NCBI GenBank assembly: GCA_028280805.1 | Contig: JANQLB010000051.1 | Coordinates: forward strand, 1 to 59,901 | Length of the DNA: 59,901 bases | Source: Tissierellales bacterium | Lineage (GTDB): Bacteria; Bacillota; Clostridia; Tissierellales; VENL01 | Direction of reading: 5' to 3' | In this document: piece after piece, positions 53,880-59,901 of the stretch | How positions within the stretch are numbered: the first letter of the stretch is position 1 | Layout: each line of letters opens with the position of its first letter | Notes under the pieces: generated by a model | What the model was told of the DNA's origin: nothing | The model's database searches: none | What the model saw: the letters and a program-made list of their open reading frames with translations, nothing else | Translations under genes and position numbers: made by a program

Positions 53880-54569
53880 ATGAAGCATGAATTAGAAATG
53901 ACAAAACCAGATTATCTAATTGAAGATTGGCCAGACAAATATAACGAGTTTTCTTGGTTAGAGTATGTAGTAAGTGTACCTAACTCAATGTTCTTGGTAT
54001 CTACTTTAAAAGCAAACGGTAATGCTAATGCTAATTTACAATCTTGGGGATTATTATTAGGGGAAGAAGATGAATATTGGTCATTGATAGCTATTAAAAA
54101 GGGTCAACATACATATGAAAACATATTGCGCGAGAGGGAGTGGTGTATTAACTATCCATCTTATAAAGATTACCCTAAATGCTTTGAAACAATTTACAGT
54201 AATGGGACAAGTGTAGATGAGATAATTAAATCAGGTTTCGAGATAGAGAAATCTAGGACAATAAAAACGCCACGAATAAAGGAAAGTCTAATAAATTTAG
54301 AATGCAAGCTTAAATGGAAAAAACCACTTTATGATAGGAGTAATTGGTATTTATTTGCAGGTAAAGTAACACATGTTGCAATAGATGATAGTATTATTAC
54401 CTCTGATCCAAAAGAAAGAATAAAAAATCTACAGCTAATGTATAATATTCGAGGAACTGTAAACCCATTAAATGGAGATTTTTATGGACCAAATTCTATA
54501 GGTATTATAGATACGGTAGTGAAAATATTTGAAGATGATGGACAACCAAAAGAATGGAAAAGGAAGTGA
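53880..54569 (+). CDS. Flavin reductase-like (FMN-binding split barrel) protein
   Basis: The 229-residue protein has the flavin reductase-like barrel (VVSVPNSMFLVSTLKANGNANANLQSWGLLLG core, ECINYPS-like segment REWCINYPSYKDYPKCFE, and FAGKVTHVAID). It lacks recognised signal or membrane parts. ATG 53880 follows GGAGGAAATAAGG. It may bind FMN and reduce it or a small substrate. Divergent from the WYL regulator. Confidence 0.75.
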   Translation: MKHELEMTKPDYLIEDWPDKYNEFSWLEYVVSVPNSMFLVSTLKANGNANANLQSWGLLLGEEDEYWSLIAIKKGQHTYENILREREWCINYPSYKDYPKCFETIYSNGTSVDEIIKSGFEIEKSRTIKTPRIKESLINLECKLKWKKPLYDRSNWYLFAGKVTHVAIDDSIITSDPKERIKNLQLMYNIRGTVNPLNGDFYGPNSIGIIDTVVKIFEDDGQPKEWKRK

Positions 54570-54574
54570 TTAGG

Positions 54575-54685
54575 ATGTTTAATCAGAATAATGTTATGCA
54601 AGGTATACTTAAAAGACCAGATGCAGTAGAAATAAAGATGAAGACTTTTAATAGTATTTTATGCAGGTATAAAGGAGGCTATTAA
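54575..54685 (+). other. Short open frame after the flavin reductase-like gene
   Basis: 36 codons starting MFNQNNVMQGILKRPDAVEI, ending CRYKGGY. No clear ribosome site; unrecognised. Confidence 0.25.
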
Positions 54686-54713
54686 ATATGTTAGCAGACC
54701 AAATCCTTAGGTA

Positions 54714-54920
54714 ATGCAGTCACAATATATATATTTAGAAGATGGAAGACGTTTTTTATTAAAAACAGGGATTGTTGACAAATGGACAGATGCTGCAACC
54801 ATATTAAATCAAGTAAAGGCAACTAGAGAGATCAGATCTATTGGAATAAATCAACCTAAAATTTTATTTCACTCACTAGATAAATCTGATTATATCTTGA
54901 GTTTGAAAGCAAAACACTAA
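54714..54920 (+). CDS. Small hypothetical protein
   Basis: 68 codons (IYLEDGRRFLLKTGIVDKWT, then ATILNQVKATREIRSIGINQ) that read as folded protein. No good ribosome site at ATG 54714; AAAGGAGG at 54670 instead serves ATG 54688, which stops after 8 codons. So it may be the 3' part of a frameshifted gene. A terminator follows. Confidence 0.35.
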   Translation: MQSQYIYLEDGRRFLLKTGIVDKWTDAATILNQVKATREIRSIGINQPKILFHSLDKSDYILSLKAKH

Positions 54921-54927
54921 TAAAATA

Positions 54928-54963
54928 AGCCCTTAACCATTACAAATACATGGTTTTAGGGCT
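54928..54963 (+). terminator. Terminator hairpin
   Basis: AGCCCTTAACCAT and ATGGTTTTAGGGCT pair with two mismatches around 9 nt. Confidence 0.6.
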
Positions 54964-55153
54964 TTGACATTTTTCGTATTGATGTTGTACTACAGAGCCT
55001 ATTTTATATCAGATATCATTTTTTTATTCTATGTAAAGTCAGCTATTGCCTTGTATTTAGGTTTTAGCAATCTCAAAAGCCACATTAACTCAATATCTTT
55101 ACTTGATCTTTACTTGCTTGTACCTCAAGTTTTCTTGAGGATCTTATATTATT

Positions 55154-55375
55154 CATAGTGACCAAGGTATTCATTATACTAACAATGCTTACGTAGGCTT
55201 ACTCAAAGATTTAAAAGCAATTCAAAGTATGTCTAGAAAGGGAAACTGCTGGGATAATGCTAAGGCTGAAAGTTTTTTTAGTCACTATAAATGTGAAACT
55301 ATCCATATCATGAATAAAAAAATCAAAGATTTAAATGATGTAAAACAAATAACTGAAGAATATATGGATAAATAA
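55154..55375 (+). pseudogene. IS3-family transposase (ORF B) C-terminal fragment
   Basis: HSDQGIHYTNNAYVGLLKD, MSRKGNCWDNAKAESFFSHY and KCETIHIMNKK carry the last two acidic residues of an IS150-type rve integrase domain. The first half, including the first Asp, is missing, and it ends early (EEYMDK, stop). Confidence 0.8.
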
Positions 55376-55635
55376 TTAGAACCATGTACATAAATATAAT
55401 TAAATCAACAAAGAATGGTGAAAATTGTCGATGTGATTTTTTTGATAAAACTAGTAAATTGTGATATGCTTAACGAAATGACTACTAAAAATTAAAAGGT
55501 TATTAGTGTTAGAAATATAAGTTGCGCTAAAGTGTGAATTTCTGTAGTCGCCAAAAAGCACCTAATAATTTACTAATATGAACATTAGTTACAATTAATC
55601 AAAAACATGCAAATATCTGATAGGGGGTGATGATT
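55376..55635. other. Intergenic DNA with no visible feature
   Basis: About 260 bp between the IS3 scrap and the lipoprotein gene; no coding frame or clear hairpin. Confidence 0.3.
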
Positions 55636-55962
55636 ATGAAACAGGCTAAATTTATACATGTTGTAATCTTACTGTTGTCGCTGTGCCTGATTGTAGTTGG
55701 TTGTAATAGTGAGGTGGGTGAAAAGAAATACACGTACGAAGAACTGTGTGATATGCCTGCAATGGAATTGTATGATTTGTTTCTTGATCATGGTTTAGTA
55801 GTAGATGACGCTTTAAATCATATCGCAAAGGAACGAATGGCAGAAATCTTTAAAAGAGAGTTTGAGAGGTTTGAAAGTGGAGGAAGCTTCATTATGAGTG
55901 CTAAAGGCTGGCGTGAACTTAAACAAGATACAGAAGAAGTTTATGAAAAAATCAAAAAATAA
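55636..55962 (+). CDS. Small lipoprotein with DHGLVV-type repeat motif
   Basis: The 108-residue protein has a lipoprotein signal (LCLIVVGCNSE, Cys23) and a segment YTYEELCDMPAMELYDLFLD, HGLVV. A like motif (LSMGEEELLNILLDNGLVL) occurs in the next gene, so both belong to one family of short secreted clostridial proteins. Function unknown. ATG 55636 follows AGGGGGTGATG. Confidence 0.65.
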   Translation: MKQAKFIHVVILLLSLCLIVVGCNSEVGEKKYTYEELCDMPAMELYDLFLDHGLVVDDALNHIAKERMAEIFKREFERFESGGSFIMSAKGWRELKQDTEEVYEKIKK

Positions 55963-55989
55963 TTTATGATTAAGAAGTAGGAAATTAAG

Positions 55990-56393
55990 ATGTTAGAACA
56001 AAGTAAGAAATCAGTGTTAATACTTTTGTCAACAATGCTCGTAATTATGTTAGCAATAACTCCAATATCAGTACAGGCAGAAGAATATGCATCTTCTTCA
56101 AAAGAAACTGTATTAAGCATGGGTGAAGAAGAACTATTAAACATTCTGCTGGACAATGGTTTGGTTTTAGCTAGGGACTATGAGGAGCACAGAGATTAGC
56201 ACAGCATTTCGTTTATAAATATACACCGTTGATTATCAATGGAGAAGTAAATCCGAATATGCCTATATTCAATGCTAAACAGTCAAATGAAATGCTAAAG
56301 AATTTGGCGTCCACTCTTAAAAGCATGGAAGTAATCAAATTCAAGTATAATGATGTACAAAAAGATAAAAAAACTACATCTTGTCATTCATAA
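55990..56393 (+). pseudogene. Secreted protein related to the previous gene, frameshifted
   Basis: The first frame has a signal peptide (VLILLSTMLVIMLAITPISV, QAEEY) and ETVLSMGEEELLNILLDNGL, then stops at 56199. The next frame continues RLAQHFVYKYTPLIINGEV, NPNMPIFNAKQSNEMLKNLA to a stop at 56393. A one-base shift near 56190 separates them. The first product alone (69 residues) could still be secreted. Confidence 0.6.
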
Positions 56394-56822
56394 AATGAGA
56401 GAACATGAAGACTTTATAAGAGACATTGCCTTTGTTATTGAAGTTGATGATCAAATTGCTGGAGGCATATTTTATACACACTCGAAAATAGTATCAGAGG
56501 AGAATAAAGAGTATATCACTATTAGTTTTAGACCTGTTTTTATTTCTCCTGAGTTCCATAGAAAAGGTATTGGAAAAGAGCTCATTACTTATTCAATTGA
56601 AGTGGCTAAAAAAATGGAATACCTTGCGATATTGACATTGGGATATCTATATCATTGTGAGCCATACGGATTTTTAGGTGGCAAGAAATATAATATTTCA
56701 ATGCCTGACAGAAAGTTCTATAAAGGTCTTTTAGCTTTACCTTTGCAGGACATCATGTATTTGAAGATGAGGCAAAGCTGTTTGAAAGAATAGTTAATCA
56801 ATATTTAAATGATAATAATTAG
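56350..56822 (+). pseudogene. GNAT acetyltransferase, N-terminally truncated and frameshifted
   Basis: From KMREHEDFIRDIAFVIEVDD it follows a GNAT subfamily with VFISPEFHRKGIGKELITYS as acetyl-CoA loop and KKYNISMPDRKFYKGLLALP. The usual first 50-60 residues are missing. At about 56745 the frame shifts: the other frame gives AGHHVFEDEAKLFERIV, the normal ending. The two lesions make activity unlikely. Its first codons overlap the broken secreted-protein gene. Confidence 0.65.
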
Positions 56823-56851
56823 ACTATGCAATTCATGTGAAAGGAGATCAT

Positions 56852-57451
56852 ATGAGTAAATTAGATTTAGTACGTCAGTACAAGGAATATTATACAGCAA
56901 AGAAAATTCCAACAGTGGTGAATTTTGATGCTGTAAAGTATATAACAATTATCGGAAAAGGTGAGCCAGGGGGAGATGAGTTCACTAGTGCTGTGGAAGC
57001 ACTTTACCCTTTTGCGTATGGTATAAAGAAGGCATATAAGAATCAAGACAAAGATTTTGGAGTAGCAAAACTTGAAGGCTTATGGTGGGTCGAATCTGGT
57101 AAGCATGCTTTAGAAACACCTCGTGCAGAGTGGTTCTGGAAACTGTTGATTCGTATGCCAGAGTATGTTGATATGAGTGTTTTTGAGGAAGTAAAAGAAA
57201 ACGTTATAAAAAAGAAAGGCATTGAAAAAATAAAGTGTATAGATCTTGAAACAATTAGTGAAGGGAAATGTGTTCAAATTATGCATGTTGGTCCATATTC
57301 AGAAGAACATATTACTATTAAAGCAATGAAAGATTATTGTGCTGAGAACGATTTTACAGAAAACGGACTACATCATGAAATATATCTTTCAGATCCAAGA
57401 AAAACAGCTCCAGAGAAAATTAAAACTATCCTTAGACAACCTATAAAATGA
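56852..57451 (+). CDS. GyrI-like small-molecule-binding protein
   Basis: The 199-residue protein belongs to the GyrI-like/SOUL-type effector family: VKYITIIGKGEPGGDEFTSAVEALYPFAYGIK core, LEGLWWVESGKH, ECKCVQIMHVGPYSEE-like MHVGPYSEE and HHEIYLSDPRKTAPEKIKTI. Such proteins bind amphipathic molecules; some hydrolyse them. ATG 56852 follows AAAGGAGATC. Confidence 0.88.
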   Translation: MSKLDLVRQYKEYYTAKKIPTVVNFDAVKYITIIGKGEPGGDEFTSAVEALYPFAYGIKKAYKNQDKDFGVAKLEGLWWVESGKHALETPRAEWFWKLLIRMPEYVDMSVFEEVKENVIKKKGIEKIKCIDLETISEGKCVQIMHVGPYSEEHITIKAMKDYCAENDFTENGLHHEIYLSDPRKTAPEKIKTILRQPIK

Positions 57452-57585
57452 ATTAATCAACAGTAACTATAGAGAATGTTATTAGTTAGTTTTACTATTT
57501 CGCAACAAAAGCCTGATGATCATATTTTCGTCAGTTTTTTTTCTTGTCTTTTATAGAAAGATTAATTTTGGTAATAAAATCACGG

Positions 57586-57631
57586 TCCTCAAAAGGAGTG
57601 CTGACTAATAAAGCGGCACTCCTTTTGAGGA
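57586..57631. terminator. Terminator hairpin between convergent genes
   Basis: Perfect 15-bp arms (TCCTCAAAAGGAGTG and its complement) around 16 nt. It starts directly at the stop of the minus-strand CGNR gene. Confidence 0.75.
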
Positions 57632-58153
57632 CTAGACTTTGTTCTTCTCTCTAAATCGCCTAACTTTAGCAACATTATTGCATTTAACTGAACAGTATTT
57701 TTTATTTTGGTTTTTGCTTTGGTCCAGAAAGAAGAACTGACAATCAGGGACACCGCACTTGCGAATTTTAGAGACTTTTCCATTATTCACTGACTCTATG
57801 AGTTCAATAATGATATCAGATATTAATCTGTCTTCATAAGAAGTTGTGGGAATCAACTCAATTTCAGGTTTCCCATCAATTATAGAAAGCTTATTATAGA
57901 ACATAGATTTTTTTAAGCAATCATTTAGATAATCAAAGTGTTTATCAATTGGTTCTCCTTCTAAAACATTAATAATAATTTTTCTAATACTTTTAATGCT
58001 CTCCCTAAAATCTGAGCCTAGATTAGTTTCTAGTAGATTATTTGTTTGGTTTAAGTTTTCATTAATCCACTGTTGATCATTTAACACATCATGATTTCTA
58101 TGATTAACAAACCATATTGAGTTAGCCAAATTAAGAATCAAATCACAATTCAT
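57632..58153 (-). CDS. ABATE and CGNR zinc-finger domain protein
   Basis: The 173-residue protein has a helical N-terminal ABATE-like half (LILNLANSIWFVNHRNHDVLND) and a C-terminal CGNR finger: KCGVPDCQFFFLDQSKNQNK then KYCSVKCNNVAKVRRFREK. The four Cys of the finger are present; the CGN triplet reads CNN. Such proteins are thought to be stress-related regulators. Divergent from the arginase-family gene. Confidence 0.85.
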   Translation of the reverse strand: MNCDLILNLANSIWFVNHRNHDVLNDQQWINENLNQTNNLLETNLGSDFRESIKSIRKIIINVLEGEPIDKHFDYLNDCLKKSMFYNKLSIIDGKPEIELIPTTSYEDRLISDIIIELIESVNNGKVSKIRKCGVPDCQFFFLDQSKNQNKKYCSVKCNNVAKVRRFREKNKV

Positions 58154-58251
58154 TGAGTAACCTCCTAAAATGTTATTGCTAGTTACTAAGTTGTGTGATA
58201 TAATCCCATTATAACATGTTATTTATAATATAGGTGGTTAAGGAGGTTAAA

Positions 58252-59106
58252 ATGAGTATAATAATAAAAGGCATTCCATCAAATGTGGGTGCATTAAATA
58301 CAGGCACTGAACTAGCGCCGAAGTTATTGAGAAAAGCAAATCTAGTTGAAGCACTTAAATTAAATCATGAAGTCATGGACCTTGGAGATGTAACACTACC
58401 GAATAATATGATAAAGCATAATGTAGCTCCTATCAGAAATTGGCCATCGCCTAGATTGATGTGGGAAGAGAGTATGAATCAACTTGATTCGTGCTTTTCT
58501 GTATCTGATTTTACAATAATACTTGGTGGTAGTTGTAGTGTATTCACAGGAGTATTTAACAAATTTCATCAATTGTATAGAAATAAAGCCAAAGTTATTT
58601 CATTAGACCATCATATAGACGTAAAAGAACCGAACTCAGAAGTTTGTATGGGTGCGACGGCATTTACTCATTGGTTCTTGACTGAAAATAATCAGTGGTT
58701 TAAAAAGCCAGTTGGATTTGGTAAAGAGAGTATTGTTGCATTAGGATATAGTGAAGATGTTATAAATGAGGACATAGATGTATCTGGAATAGTGGGATAT
58801 AGCCAAAAGGATATTACAAAAACTGGTGTGGTAAATGTTCTAAAAAGTTGTTTAGGTCATATGGGCACAGATGACAAAATCATTATACATTTTGACTTAG
58901 ATATAATAAGTGAATCTGATTTACAAAGTGTATATATGCCGAGTCCAAAAGGTATGAATATATCTATAGTTAAAGATTTGTTGAAAGGTTTAGTAGCAGA
59001 CCCAAGAGTCTTAGGAATAGTTATAACTGAGTTTTCAGGCGCTTATAAAGAAAGTGAAGATGATGCTAAAAAAGTCGTTAAGCTTATTGTAGATATGTTT
59101 GAATAA
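58252..59106 (+). CDS. Arginase/agmatinase-family protein with altered metal site
   Basis: The 284-residue protein has the ureohydrolase fold: LGGSCSVFTG (92-100; usual GGDHS), SLDHHIDVK (Asp119, His121, Asp123; usual DAHxD) and HFDLDII (Asp215, Asp217). Five of six Mn ligands are present, but the first His is Cys95, as in some uncharacterised family members. It may use another metal or substrate. ATG 58252 follows AAGGAGG. Divergent from the CGNR gene. Confidence 0.8.
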   Translation: MSIIIKGIPSNVGALNTGTELAPKLLRKANLVEALKLNHEVMDLGDVTLPNNMIKHNVAPIRNWPSPRLMWEESMNQLDSCFSVSDFTIILGGSCSVFTGVFNKFHQLYRNKAKVISLDHHIDVKEPNSEVCMGATAFTHWFLTENNQWFKKPVGFGKESIVALGYSEDVINEDIDVSGIVGYSQKDITKTGVVNVLKSCLGHMGTDDKIIIHFDLDIISESDLQSVYMPSPKGMNISIVKDLLKGLVADPRVLGIVITEFSGAYKESEDDAKKVVKLIVDMFE

Positions 59107-59159
59107 GAGTTGATGAGATTACATCTTAAGGTTCTTCTTATAACATAGCGGTTCCAGAC

Positions 59160-59195
59160 ATTCCCCTTTTTATTATACGAATTGGGGAATTTTTA
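59160..59195 (+). terminator. Terminator after arginase-family gene
   Basis: Arms ATTCCCC and GGGGAAT, 17-nt loop, T5. Confidence 0.75.
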
Positions 59196-59216
59196 CTAAG
59201 TTTAATATATTAAAAT

Positions 59217-59378
59217 ATTGAGATTATTGGTGAAGTAGCTAAACATGTGTCAAATGATTTTAAGAATAAAGTGCCTACCACCGAGCTTGAAACTTGCATT
59301 GCAGTGAAAAGTAAACATGTTATAAATAAAAGACAGGATTTGATTGGTACCGATCAAATCCTGTCTTTTTGCGTTTAA
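59217..59378 (+). pseudogene. HepT-like (DUF86) fragment running into a terminator
   Basis: IEIIGEVAKHVSNDFKNKVP matches the central helix of HepT-type MNT/HepT toxin proteins (EIIGEAAKNIPEEF). The frame then loses similarity and runs through a strong hairpin (59328-59369). No start or antitoxin gene is present. Confidence 0.5.
59328..59370 (+). terminator. Very strong bidirectional terminator-like hairpin
   Basis: Perfect 17-bp arms beginning AAAAGACAGGATTTGAT around TGGTACCG, with A and T runs at the ends. Confidence 0.85.
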
Positions 59379-59727
59379 AGAAAAAGAAAATAACAAATTG
59401 AGTTGTAAACTGAAGAAACGGAGAAGTTTATTAATATTAGTAAGAGACAACGCGTTAAAAGAAATTTTAGAAACAATATCTTTATTGAAAAAGAATCATT
59501 GGCACAATACGGCGATTATGCAGCAGATGAGCAAGGCTATGTCTTTGAGTATACAGAGTAAGATGTTTGCAAACAGTTAAGGGAAAGAGCTGCGTCCATA
59601 TGTGAAAAGCTGAAATGATAATTTTTTTAGCAACCTGAAAGTAGTGAAAATAAATATCTAAAAAAGCTATTGGATAAGCATTATGACAGCTGGGATTTGT
59701 ATTTAGAAAAAAATTGTCAAAGTTTAC
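59379..59727. other. Decayed coding region
   Basis: One frame around 59460-59618 reads LAQYGDYAADEQGYVFEYTE, a stop, then DVCKQLRERAASICEKLK. It looks like a broken gene I cannot identify. Confidence 0.3.
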
Positions 59728-59780
59728 TTGACAGTAACACATAAATAATATAACATGTGATATATATCGAGTGATATATA
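59728..59780 (+). promoter_or_regulatory. Promoter and palindromic operator of the last TetR gene
   Basis: TTGACA (59728-59733), 17 bp, TAACAT (59751-59756), then TATATATC-GAGT-GATATATA (59761-59780), a perfect inverted repeat. Fits autorepression. Confidence 0.7.
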
Positions 59781-59802
59781 TAATGTGAAAGGAGAAAAAA
59801 TA

Positions 59803-59901
59803 ATGGCACCTAATAAAAAATTTTCAAAAGAACAAATAGTTGATATAGCATTTGAAATTGCAAGAGTCGAAGGAATTGACAGCATAAGTATAAGGAAGGT
59901 A
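59803..59901 (+). CDS. TetR/AcrR-family regulator, 3' end outside the window
   Basis: 33 codons are present: MAPNKKFSKEQIVDIAFEIA, then VEGIDSISIRKV, the first helix of a TetR DNA-binding domain of the TetR/TetR_C-like type. AAAGGAGAAA precedes the start. The rest is cut off by the window edge. Confidence 0.8.
   Translation, partial: MAPNKKFSKEQIVDIAFEIARVEGIDSISIRKV

Noticed and set aside
54964..55158. 64-codon hydrophobic frame before the IS3 fragment
   Set aside because: No ribosome site, low-complexity hydrophobic sequence, and part of a debris region.
1..59901. Search for rRNA, tRNA, CRISPR arrays or known riboswitches
   Set aside because: None could be recognised by eye in any intergenic region.

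Overview
The window looks like the chromosome of a low-GC, spore-forming anaerobe of the class Clostridia. The evidence is AT-rich DNA with strong AGGAGG-type ribosome sites, a complete ger-type spore germinant receptor operon, an Etf-linked lactate dehydrogenase operon of the Acetobacterium type, bacteriohemerythrin, and a CD3324-like small regulator. No rRNA, tRNA or CRISPR array is visible. I do not assign a genus.

Region 1 (about 1-21.5 kb) is accessory. It holds many single-gene units, mostly resistance-like or sensing functions: GNAT acetyltransferases, a class D beta-lactamase lipoprotein, a MerR regulator with effector domains, DUF488, two separate TetR plus alpha/beta hydrolase pairs, MFS and LysE exporters, a XRE-cupin regulator, glutathione peroxidase, a WYL regulator and an APH-fold protein lacking the catalytic Asp. 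A complete IS1595-type element with an 8-bp target duplication sits at 4600-6137; its transposase is frameshifted and it carries a small membrane-protein gene that seems to start with ATT. Five copies of an imperfect palindromic repeat lie between genes from 0.5 to 10 kb and none were seen later.

Region 2 (about 20.9-44 kb) is core-like and nearly free of debris. It carries uracil-DNA glycosylase; the lactate operon (FadR-type regulator, EtfB, ferredoxin-fused EtfA, FAD lactate dehydrogenase, lactate permease) with a clear operator overlapping the promoter region; an M15 peptidase lipoprotein; the germination operon in the unusual order A-C-D-C-B-B; NhaC and MATE transporters; a TIGR01212 radical SAM protein; bacteriohemerythrin; flavodoxin; a PRPP-synthetase homologue; and a RumA/RlmD methyltransferase.

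Region 3 (about 44-59.9 kb) is accessory again and full of broken genes: fragments of IS66, IS1182-like, IS3, RAYT and serine recombinase genes, plus pieces of M23 peptidase, RumA-like, GNAT and HepT-like genes. Intact units among the debris are mostly regulator plus target pairs: TetR with a cysteine-rich membrane protein, TetR with an ABC exporter, an ArsR-type regulator followed by a beta-lactamase-fold hydrolase, WYL with a flavin reductase-like protein, a GyrI-like protein, a CGNR zinc-finger protein, and an arginase-family protein in which a usual metal-binding His is Cys. Several of these have textbook TTGACA-17-TATAAT type promoters with adjacent palindromes. The window ends inside another TetR gene.
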